This document shows, piece after piece, positions 33,601-45,600 of a DNA stretch of 64,000 nucleotides; positions within the stretch are counted from its first letter, which is position 1, and the number at the start of each line of letters is the position of its first letter. Source of the DNA: Streptomyces canus (lineage in GTDB: Bacteria; Actinomycetota; Actinomycetes; Streptomycetales; Streptomycetaceae). The stretch lies in assembly GCF_030816965.1 (NCBI RefSeq), contig NZ_JAUSYQ010000002.1, forward strand, positions 8,608,001 to 8,672,000, written 5' to 3'. Made by a program: the position numbers and the translations under genes. Below the pieces are notes generated by a model. That model was not told the DNA's origin. It saw only the letters and a program-made list of their open reading frames with translations, and ran no database searches.

Positions 33601-36600
33601 GGAGCCGAGGGAGCCGGGGGAGCCGGGGGAGCCGGGGGGCCGAGGTCGGTGTCCGGCACTGCCGGTGGCGCCGCCGGGGTTCTCGGCAAGCGGCGGCGAT
33701 CGCCGGATGAGCTGGACCAGATCGATGAGTTCGCGCATGGGCCGGACTGGGTCGAAGACTCCGGCGTGGAGCTGGCGGTGTCGCAGGCTGAGCGGTCCGG
33801 CGTGGATGGGGCCGCTTTGGCCGCCGGTGCCGTCGATGGCTTGAGGGGGCCGGCGTTCGGCGGTGGCCAGGCAGAGCCCGGGTCTGGGCGGGACGAGGGT
33901 GTCCGCGGCCAGGACGCGGGGGTGAGTGGCGCCGGTGTGGAGTCCGTGGGCGGGGCCGTGCTGCACCCGGCGGATCTGCCCGCGGAGCCGGATGATCAAA
34001 GCGACCTTCACGGTTCGGACTTCTCGTTGCCGTTGGGTGATGGGTCTGCTCGGCCCGGTGAGGTGACCGAGCGTTCTTGGGGGCAGTCCGAGGAGCAGGA
34101 TCACGCGGCGGGTGTGCCGTTTGCCGCGGGGGAGGTGAGGAGTGAGCGGTGGAGTCCGTTCGGTGCCGGTGGTGTGGGGTCGCAGGCGTTCGAGTTCGCC
34201 CCGGTCGGTCCTGGGATGCGTAAGGTGGAGCGGGTTTTCGACGGTGAGCTCGTCGAGTTCGACGCACCATGGGAGGTGCGGCGGCCTGACGCTTCGGGGG
34301 AGCGGATCGGGGTCGGGTATGCGTGGGCCTGGCATCGTGGGGAGACGCTGGGGCAGGACACGATCCGGCTGACGCGGCGGGTGCATGTGGTGGCGCTGGA
34401 GGGCGTGGGCGCGGAGCAGGTCACGGCGTTGCAAGGTGAGGTGTCGCGGGGGTTGGAGGAAGTGGTCAACGGCCGTGAACCCCGGCTTCCCGTCCTGCAG
34501 CACGACGAGGTCACCGGCCCGCGACGGCCCGATCCGCTGCTGCGGCTGGGGGTGGAGTGGGTCGACTCCCCCGAGCAGGCGGACACCGTGGTGCAGCTCC
34601 ATGGCGGCTCGCCGGACCAGGGCCAGATGCGGCAGAGGAACTGGTACACCGGTGTGGGTCCCGTCGTCTACGTTCACGAACTCCTCCATGGCTTCGGTGT
34701 GCGGGACGACGTGGCCGACGCGCGGGTGCTGCTCACTCCGGGTGGGCGGGCCGAGCAGGTGCTCGGTGAGGGTGAGTCCAGTGTGATGGACGATCCCGAT
34801 CGGGTCGCCGAGGGTGAGGAGGGGCTCGTCGTCCTGACGTCCGACCATCTCCGGCAGATCGCCGTTGTCCTCACTCCCTACCTCGGCGGTGTGGCGCCCG
34901 GTGAGTATGTTCGTAAGGCGGGTTTGTTCGGCGACGAGTCACGCGCCGCCGATGTGGACCCGGCCATGGACCACAGCGCGGAACTCGCGGGACAGGCGCA
35001 GGGCGAGGCCGGGGACGGAGACTGGGACGGGTTGCTCGGGGCAGCGGACTTCGCCCGGTCCGTGGGACTGGACGGGCTGTTCGACGAGGCTTCGGCGGGC
35101 GAGGAGGAAACGGACGGACAGCCTCCGGCCAAGAAACAGCGGCGGGATGATGCGGACGGCGAGCGGTCCGGCGAGCAGGAGTTCGGCGAGCACGAGGTGA
35201 ACCTCTCGGCAGCGGAGTTCGGGCTGCCTTCCAGCCCGGATTCCCGGGCGGTGTCGCCCAGCGAGCGGTCCGGCACGGCCGAGGAGGAGTGGGCGAACGG
35301 GTGGGGCTGGTCGGGCTTGTCGCCTTCGGGGACGGAGGACGGGGCGGTGGACCGGGAGCCCGCGGCCGAGGGAGCCGAGGGAGCCGGGGGAGCCGGGGGG
35401 CCGAGGTCGGTGTCCGGCACTGCCGGTGGCGCCGCCGGGGTTCTCGGCAAGCGGCGGCGATCGCCGGATGAGCTGGTCCAGATCGATGAGTTCGCGCATG
35501 GGCTGGACTGGGTCGCGCAGACGGCGCCCGCCTCCGAAGCCGGGGACGGCGCGACGGCCCCCGGGCAGGATGCTGCTGACGCGCCGCCCCCCGTGGACGA
35601 GCAGATGGTGCACCCTGCCGAGGGCGCGCACCTGGTGCGGGATCCCATGGAAACCGGCTCCACGGTGGAGGACCAGGAATCCGAGGAAGACGCCGGGGAT
35701 CTGGCACCCGCGGTGGACTACAACATTGAACGCCAGCATGTGGCGGAGCCGGAGGAAGCGGGACGCGCCGCTTCCGTGCGTGGTGCGTCGCCTGCCCAGG
35801 ACACCGGATCCGAGGAGGGCGCCGGGTCCGAGTCCGACGCCACGGGGCAGGACAACGTCTCCACCCGGATCGAGCCGGCGGCCGACGAGCGCCGGTCGCC
35901 GGGCGTCGGCCGTTCCCTGCCGAGGCGGTTCCCCCCGGCCGTGGCGCCCCAGGAGGGCGAGACTGCGGCCGTCCAGCAGCCACGGCCCGCAAAGGAGCCC
36001 CCGGTGGGCTACCCCCCGGTGGACGAGATGGTGCACGAGACGGATCGCCCCTTCCTGGAACGGGCGCTTGTCGCAGGAGAGCGGGTGTGGCTGTTCGGTG
36101 ACGCTGACCCGGAAGAGGTCTTCACGAACGGCGTTCGCGCCCCGGATCCCGACAGCCGCACCGAGCTGTGGTACTGGGCAAGCAACAATCCGGCACGTAC
36201 CCAGTTCATCGCAACCACCCGCGATTTCAGCCGGTTCCGCGATAAGCGATACCGCTGGGAGATCCACTCCTGGCTGAACTCCGAGCCCAGGGGCGTAAAC
36301 CTCAATAAGGTCATCCTGATACAGAAGGCGAGCTCACATCATCATCTCCGCGCGACGTGGAGGAGCGCTCACGACGTATCAGAGATCACTTTCACCGGCT
36401 CCATTGATCCGCAGGCCTTCCGTAGTGTCTATGACAGTCTCAAGGACCGTACCGGGTATTGGAATCGGGTGACCCGCACGGTCGACTGGTATCCGGGGCA
36501 GCTCCAGTCGCGGGACAATCCGGGCGCTGCCGGCCGGCCGGCCGATGCCGCGGCGGAGCGGCAGGACGACCGACCCGCTTCTGTGTCTTCCGAGGCGGTC

Positions 36601-39600
36601 GCGTCGGCGGCCCCGGAGGCCCGGTCCGGGTGGGACGGTACCGAGGGCGGACACGTGCCGGGTGAGTCGGTTCGCCTGGGCGACTCCGAAGCCGAGGCGC
36701 CGGCCGCCGGTCCAGGGACCGGGGACGCCGCTGCGGACCTCGCTCGCGAGAGAGCCGGTGAGGAGTCCGAAGAAGCGGATGGAGCTGACGCACCCACGGC
36801 ATCCGACGCGTCACAGGCACCCGCGGACGACGAGGCGTCATCGGGAACGGTCGGGCCGATGCCTTTGGTCAGTACTGCAAGCAGCGCACCGGAGGACGAG
36901 ATGTCCGCCGGTGCGGACGGGCAGCCCGGCCACAACCAGCGGGTGTTCGACGTGGCGCCCGCGGCGGGACACCGCACAGTGCACGAGATGGTGCACGAGG
37001 AGGATCGCCCCTTCCTGGTGCTTGTCGAACGAGAGCGGGTGTGGCGGTTCGGTGACGCTGACCCGGAAGAGGTCTTCACGAACGGCGTTCGCGCCCCGGA
37101 TCCCGACAGCCGCACCGAGCTGTGGTTCTGGGCAATGACCACTTCGGCACGTACCCAGTTCATCGGAACCACCGACAATTTCGATCTGTGGTTCCGCAAC
37201 AAGCGATACCGCTGGGAAATCCACCCCAGGCTGAACTTCGAGCCCAGGGGCCTACACCTCGATTACACCATCGCGAAGCAGAAGGCGGGCTCACATCTCC
37301 CCGCGACGTGGAGGAACACTTACGACGAATCAGAGATCACTTTCACCGGCTCCATTGATCCGCAGGCCTTCCGTAGTGTCTATGACAGTCTCAAGGACCG
37401 TACCGGGTATTGGAATCGGGTGACCCGCACGGTCGACTGGTATCCGGGGCAGCTCCAGTCGCGGGACAATCCGGGCGCTGCCGGCCGGCCGGCCGATGCC
37501 GCGGCGGAGCGGCAGGACGACCGACCCGCTTCTGTGTCTTCCGAGGCGGTCGCGTCGGTGGCTCCGCCGGCCGGGTCCGGGTGGGACGGTACCGAGGGTG
37601 GGGACGTGCCCGTCGCGTCGGTTCCCCTGGGCGAGGAGGCAGCAACCGGATCTGACGCTCCCCCGGTGGACCACGCGGCACAGGCGCCCGCGGACGGCGA
37701 GTCGGCTACGGCGCCCCAGAACCGCACCACCCCCCGAGCAGCGGGGACCGGTGGCCTCGGCGTGGTCGCTGAGCAGGTGCTGCTGGGGTTGGGGCAGCCG
37801 GATACCGATCGGCGGATCGCGGACCAGCCCGGGGCCGATGGAGCGTCCCAGGCGGACTACCGCGGTCGGCCTGCGCAGGATCACGCCGACCAGGCCGAGC
37901 CGGAGGGTGACGACACGCCGGCTGGGGAGTCGGACGGGCCGAATGCGGTGCCTGCGGTCGATGACCCGGTGGCCGTCGGCGATGCCCGGTCCGGGCCGGA
38001 ACGCATGGGCTCGACGGCGGAGGCCGTACCGGCGCAGGGCGGGCCGCAGTCCCCTGCGGCCACTGAGCCGACGGTGTCCCCAGCGGACGGGCAGATGGTG
38101 CGGTCCGGCCAGGGCCACAGCGGGGAACTGGCGGGTGAGCGGGGGGCCGACGCGTCCGGCCTGTCCGAGGAAGGTTCCGAGGGCGACTCGGATGAGTGGG
38201 GGTTGTCGTCCGGCTGGACCGTCCCCGGGGGGCGGTCGTCGTGGGAGTCGTTGTTCGAGGCGGAGTCGGATCGGAGCGACCTTCGCGGTTCGGACTTCTC
38301 GTTGCGGTTGAGTGATGGGTCTGAATCCGGTGATATTGAGGGGCCGGATACGGCGTTCTACGGCGCCGGCGCCGCGGCTGACGCATCCCGGTCGGCGTCG
38401 GCCGAAGTGGTTTCCCCCGTCGCCTCGTCCGCCGGTGCCACCAGCGATGGGTCTGCTCGGCCCGGTGAGGTGACCGAGCGCTCTTCGGGACAGTCCGAGG
38501 AGCAGGATCACGCGGCGTCCGAGGAGGGCGCCGGGTCCGCCCCTGAGGTTGGTGAGCGGCCGTCGACACAGTCGTCCACGGTGGGTACGGCAGACGCGGG
38601 CGCCGAAGTGATCGAGGAGCGGGCCGGCCAGGACTACCGCGGGGAACTGGCCGATGAGGATGGGTTTAGCCGCCCAGGTTCCGATGAGTCGTTCCGGCCC
38701 TCGTTGTCGATTGACTCGTCCTGGGGTCGGAACGAGATGAACGAGATGGCCGGTGGGGAGCCGGTTGCAGTTGTGGAAGAGCCGGCGCCTTCCTTGGTCG
38801 AGCGTTTCATGGGCTCCGTCCGTGCCATCTGGGAGATGGCCCGTTCGATGGGTGGGAGGGGCCTTTCTTGGTTCGGTCTTTTCTTGGGGAGGGTTCAGGA
38901 CTCTCTGCGGCGCCTGGTCTACTCTCTGCGGGGCCTGGTCTATGGCCAGGCGTCGAACTCCTCGTCGGGCGCCCCTGTGGGGAACGTCGACGGACGGGCC
39001 GAAGAGAGCGAGTTCGACCGGTCGGATTCGGGTGTGTCGGCGAGGCCTTGGAATGATCCGCGTGAGTCCATTTCGAGTGAGCTGAGCGACGATTTCTTCG
39101 GAAGAGCCGGTACTGCGCTGCAGTTCCCGCAGCGGTCCGATGCGTCCGGCGTGTCCGAGGCGGGTTCCGAGGGCGACCGGGATGAGTCGGAGTCGTCGTC
39201 CGGCTGGACCGTCCCCGGGGGGCGGTCGAGAACCGAGTCGCGGGAGTCGTTGTTCGAGGCGGAGTCGGATGAGTCGTTCCGGCCCTCGTTGTCGATTGAC
39301 TCGTCCTGGGGTCGGAACGAGATGGCCGGTGTCGACGGACGTGCGTCCGTTTCGAGTGACCTGAGCGATGCTGGTGAGCAAGCGGCTGTCGGCAACATTT
39401 CCCTGGGGCGCACCGGAGCCGAAGGAGCCGATACCGGCCGGATGCCGGCTGCCGAGGACGCCTTGCCCGCAGCCGGTCGCACCACCCCGGCCACCGAGTC
39501 GCTGGAACCGGCGGACCCCGACGCGGAGGAGCGCGCGGGCTCGACGGCGGAGGCCGTCCCGGCGCAGGGCAGGTCCGAGTTCGACGCGCCGTGGGCGGAG

Positions 39601-42600
39601 TTCGACGGGTCGGATTCGGGTGAGTCCGAGTGGAGTGAGCTGGGCGACGATGATGTCGACGCGCTCGAGAACGCTCGCGCCGAGGTGCGGGATCACATGC
39701 GACGGTGGGACGGGGCCCCGGGGGGGCTCGGTGACGCGGTCGAGATCGACGGGTCGGATTCTGATGGGGCGTCGTGGACTTCGGATGATTCGGGTGAGTC
39801 CGAGTGGAGTGAGCTGGGCGACGATGATGTCGACGCGCTCGAGAACGCTCGCGCCGAGGTGCGGGATCACATGCGACGGTGGGACGGGGCCCCGGGGGGG
39901 CTCGGTGACGCGGTCGAGATCGACGGGTCGGATTCTGATGGGGCGTCGTGGACTTCGGATGATTCGGGTGAGTCCGAGTGGAGTGAGCTGGGCGACGATG
40001 ATGTCGACGCGCTCGAGAACGCTCGCGCCGAGGTGCGGGATCACATGCGACGGTGGGACGGGGCCCCGGGGGGGCTCGGTGACGCGGTCGAGATCGACGG
40101 GTCGGATTCTGATGGGGCGTCGTGGACTTCGGATGATTCGGGTGAGTCCGAGTGGAGTGAGCTGGGCGACGATGATGTCGACGCGCTCGAGAACGCTCGC
40201 GTCGAGCTGCGGGATCACATGCGACGGCGGGACGGGGCCCCGGGGTGGCTCGGTGACGCGGTCGAGATCGCTCGCGCCGTTGTGGAGCCGGACCGCACGC
40301 AAGGGTGGGTCGGGAGCATTGGGGGCAGGCTCGATCTCAGGCGTTTCGAGGCGCGGCGGTACCGGTTGCCGGCGGGGGACTTCGGGACCCGCGCGGTAGT
40401 CCGCATATTCCTCGACCGAGCAGACGGCGCGCCCGTCACCGAGGACCAGTTGGGCGAGGTGGCTCGGCGGGCTCAGGAGGGTGTCGAGCAGCGGTACAAC
40501 GGCGGCTACCGCCTTCCCAACGGGGACCTGTTCCGCGTCGACCTGGAGTTCGTCAGCGCCGAGGACGCTCATCACACCGTCACGGTGCACGCCGAGTTCG
40601 AGCGGGAGAACCACCGCAACTGGGCGCTCCGCACTGAGTCCGACGTACTGGCCCACGAGGTGGGGCACCTGCTGGGCCTGGAGGACGAGTACCGCGAGAA
40701 CACGAAGTACGGCGACCGCACGGTGTATCCGGACGAGTCCCTGATGGCCGGTTACAACGTGGACGGCAGGGGACGTCCGCTCGTGGACGATGACCACGAT
40801 GGCGCGGACAATGACCACGTGGTCGAGGGCGCGGGCTTGACCAGGATGCGGATTGCCCCCCGTCATCTGAAGCAGATCGGTTCGGCCATCGAGGCTGCCC
40901 TGAGGACGGCCCGTCTGCGGTCCGAAGGTCAGGTGGTGTTCTCCACCGCCGACGGACTGCGGCCCCGGGCGGACGGGCTGCCGACTCGCGTCCACTTCTC
41001 CTTCGATACCCGGGTGGCCGTGTTGTATGGCGAGCCTCGCGCCGGGGGCGGCGGTCATCTGCCGCCCAAGGGCATGTCGTGGCGTCCGCGGCCGGTCGCG
41101 CTGGAGGGGACGGCCAACCCCAACGGGACCTATCGCGCCGAGTACCCGGGGCTCCGGGTGCGGCCGGAACTCGCGGACCGCTCGCGGACCGTCGCGGGCG
41201 ACCTGCACGTTCCGCAGAGGCAGCCGCAGCGCGGTCAGATGATGTTCCCCGCCCACTGGGATGAGGACCACGCCGTCTACGCCGCTGAACAGGCCTACCT
41301 GCATGCCCTGCGGGAAGACCGTGTCCTCCCCGTCGAGGGCAGGCCTGGCGTCTATGTCTGGACCGGCGAGTACGACGGAGTACGTATCACAGGGGAATTC
41401 ACCATCGGCCCGCCGCGCGTGCGCTTCTTCCGTCCCTCCGACGATCAGCCCGACAAGCCCGGCCCCGCCCACGCGGCACCCCCGCCACCGGCAGTCGGGT
41501 CGGACACCCGCCCGGTCTTCGGCCGCCGGGTCGAGGACGTGGTCCGGTACGGCGACCGCCGCACCCGCAGCGGCGCATACCACGAGCCCAAGGTGGATCG
41601 GGCGGAACAGCAGTCTTTGTTTTTCTACGGCCTGTCGATCTCCACTGTCCGGGAGCATGACAACGGTACGTACGAGGCCGGCGTCTGGTTTCTTGACCCC
41701 GCGCTGCGCCCCAGAGACGACGAGACGGTCGATCCGCTCAGGTGGCATCTGCACCAAGACGGGGACCACCACGTCATGTTTCCCAAGGAGTGGACTCCGG
41801 ACTACCTGCTGGACGCCGTTGAGTCGGCGCACGTTGAGGCTATCGCCGCGAACAGGGTCCGGAAGGTGGACGACCGCGGCACCTACCACTGGATCGGCGA
41901 TGCGGCCCTTGAGTCGGCGCACGACGGGGGCATCGCCGCGAATACGGTCCGGAAGGAGGACGACCGCGGCACCTACCACTGGGTCGGCTATGTCGAGTGG
42001 ATCCGTGTGGAGGGCCTGGTCCGGGACGGCCATCATGTCGTATACCGGCCCACGCAGATGCAGCCGTACAACACCTGGCCCGCCGTCGAGCCGGTCGGCG
42101 AGGCGGCCGGCTCGCCGTCGGCCACCCGTGAGGGACAGGTTCCGGCTTTCGCTGTCCGGCACGTGCTGTTCAAGAACGGGCAGCGGGGTCTCGACTTCGT
42201 CAAACGCATCCACCTGGTCGTCCCGCCCGGCACCGACGACAACGAGGTGAACGAGGACTGGAGCGACTTGGAGACAATGGTGTCCGAAGAATACGGCCGC
42301 TCCGCGCGCGGACCGCGGGCGGACGCAGCACTGGTCCGTCTGTCGTTGGCCCGTGCCGCGAGTGCCGAGGAAGCGCACCACTCATTCACCGCCGGTGACC
42401 TGGGCGCGCTGATGGACAACATCATGGCCGTGATGCCCAGGGCGCGGGCGCTGCACAGCCTTGCTGGGGATCTGCTGGACAGCGCGGCGCTGACGGCCGA
42501 CGCATGGCGGCCGCCCGCCGGTACCGATGGGGTGGCCCTGCAGCGGGCCCTCGAACTTCTCGACCTGGCAGACCCCTTCAGCCGGCCCACCACGCTGCGC

Positions 42601-45600
42601 GAACCCGACCCGGCGGACCCCGGCGCGCGGTTCGAGGACGAACCCGGCCCGCTGGACGGTTCGACCGACTCGGCACAGCCAGCGGAACACCAGACAGAGG
42701 AAGGGGCCGCCGGTCCGACACCGCCCGGTGTGCGGCCGGCGGCAGGGTCCGACCACGGTGCGTCACCTGACATGGCGCTCGCGGGGAACCCCGCCAGGGA
42801 CTCCCTTGACTCCCTGGACTCCATGGACTCCCTGGACTCCCTGGACTCCATGGAGGGTAACGAGGAGGCCGGAGAACCGGCCAACCCGGACGTGCTGCCC
42901 GTCGTGAGCGCGGACTGGCCGACGGGGTCGGATTCAGGGGCCGACGAGGACGCCCCGGACGCCACCTCCGCTGAGCGTGCCCAGGACTCCGGGGAGAGGG
43001 AACTGCGCCCTCACCGACTTGCAGACGGGTCGGAACCCGGTGAACAGGAAGGGGCTGCCGAGGGGGCCCGGGGCCAGACGGCCGAGACCAGTAGCACCCC
43101 GCGCGGCCAGGGCGGCGAGCAGCGAAGTGTGATCGGCCCGATCGAGTCGGAGCTCAACGCGAACCGGCCGCCGCGCATCGACCTTTCCATGACGTCGCCG
43201 TCGCCGGCCGAGGGGCCCGTGGTGTACTCCGATGGAAGCCGGATGCCGGACTACCTGACCACCGGATACGCCGCCGGCGAGACCCAGGGACGCAGTTACG
43301 GCTTCAGCCAGGTGACCCTGCGAGGGGCCGACATGGTCGTACGGGAGATCGGTGAGCGGCTGGGCGAGGACCAGGGCAGCGCCCCTGGCCTGCCCACGGC
43401 GCTGGAGCACCTGCGGGGCGCGCTCGGCACCACCCCGCAGGTCTTCCACGGCGACGGGTACGAATCCCCCGCCTTCGGCCACGACCGGGACCAGGTACTC
43501 AGGGTGACTACCCGGCCCTACGGGACCTCGGAGCGGTTCACCGACGTTCAGGACGATCCGCCCGTGCTGCAGGCGAACGCGGCGAGCAGCGTCACCACAG
43601 GCGCCACCAAGGCGGTGTCCAGCGGGACGCAACTGTCGCTCGGCGTGAACGTCGGACCACCGGCGGCGGGCGTGTCGGCGCGCGTAGGCGGGACGGCGGG
43701 AGTCACCCGCTCGCAGCGGTACGTCATGCGGGACCAGACCGCCGTCAAGAACGAGCGACGCTCCACGGAAGGGGCACACCTCCACCTGGACGACGTGTGG
43801 TACGAGGTCTCTGTCGTACGTCCGACGCCGCTCGAAAGTGCCGTCGGCGGGCAGAGCAGCAGCGCCCCGGACGAGGACATGTTCGGCTTCGCGGTGCGGC
43901 ACGGGCTGGCGGTGCGGCTCCCGGACAGTGAGACGGCATCCGGCGAACCGGGTCCGGGCCGCCGGTCGGCGCCGAGCAGGATCGAGCTGGGGCCGCAGTC
44001 CGACTACCGGCTGGTGCACACCGAGGGGTACGGGCCCGTCAAGGACCTGCGGGACAGGCTTCTGGCCGAGGTGGGGGCCGCTCCGGGCAGTCCGGCGTAT
44101 GACCAGATCACCGGGTTCTTCAGCGCGGACACCTTCCACCGTGTGGCGGACCGGCTCGCCCGAGGCGCTGTCACCACGGGGCTGTTGTCGGCGGACGACG
44201 GGTCGCCGCTGGGAGCGATCGTCGTGGAGAGGGTCGTGCCCGGCGAGGCCCGGTTGCTCAGCGAGAGCAGTGCTGTCGAGCTGAAGCACTACATCCAGCA
44301 GACCGTCACGAACGAACGTGCCGTGTCCAGGACGTCCAGCAGAGGACTCAGTGCGCGCGTCGGGGGGTACTTCGGCCTGGACAGCCCGGCCTGGGGCCCG
44401 CTCGTGACCGGTATCGGCGGCAGCCTGAGCCGTGCCGCCACACAGGGCACCGTCTTCGGAGCCTCGGGGACACGTAAGATCGGAGGCAAATACAAGGACG
44501 TGCCGACGGCGTTGTACCGGGTCTCCAAGACGGTGACGGTGCGCTGGGCGGGTTCCCCCGAGCCCATCCGCTTCGAGACCTGGAGTCTCGACCGGATGCT
44601 GCACACGGAGGCGCGCCGCCTCGCGGGCTGGCCCGACGGCACGACCCTGCGCACGAGGAACGGCAACGAACCCTTCGCGCCGCCGTACCTTACGGTCGAC
44701 CGCCCTGCGGTGCTGGGCATGAGCAGGCCCGAGGCCTTCACCTACGACAACGGCGACCTGGTGCGGGACGGCTGGCGCGGCTGGCTCGAGGTCGTCACGG
44801 ACACGGTGATCCGCGATGCCGCCTCCCTCTATCCGGACCTGCTCGCCCCGCTGGAGGACTTCGGCGCCCCGGGGAGCTCCGGCCGCTGGCGGGACGCGCA
44901 GCACTACAACCTGGCGTTGCAGAACACCCTGGCGGTCATGAATGTGCTGTCCCACCACGGCATGGCCGGCAGCCTGGAGGCGCTCACCACGACCGGGATC
45001 AGGCTCGACCTGATGACCAGGCCGAGCGCTCTGCTGCGCCCCCATCTGTCGCTGCACATCAGCGGTCAGCTGACCGGACGCCGCTACGAGGGCACCCAGA
45101 ACGACTTCACCGTGAGGGTCAGCGCGCCCGGCACGACACGCCTCGACGGCTCGTACGGGGTGACACGCGCCGGAGGCGTGGGGACCGACACGAGCGTACG
45201 GGTCAACCTGGCGGAGTCGTCCCGGCATGCGGTCACCGTCTCGGCCGTCCCCTGGTACGAGCGCGCAGTGGAGCGCGGAGGGGACCACGGCTCGACCGTC
45301 TCGCACGAACCGATGGCCATGAGTTCCAAACCGTCCCACCTGTACAGCTACGCACTGGAACTCACCGCGCGGATCGACGGGTTCTCGCGCTACCGCCGCG
45401 CCGTGCGGGCCTCCTCGCTGGGCGTGCTCGGCGGTCCGTCCTTCCTCCACGAAGAGGGGGGCATCGCCTCCGAGTCCCTGCGCGGCCGGGTCCTGCTGTC
45501 CGTGCCGGACGAGCACACCCCCGCCACCGATCCGCAGGCGGACCTCTCGGGCCGCCCCGTGTCCGACGTGGAACCACTGGAACCGGCCCGAGCACGCGCC

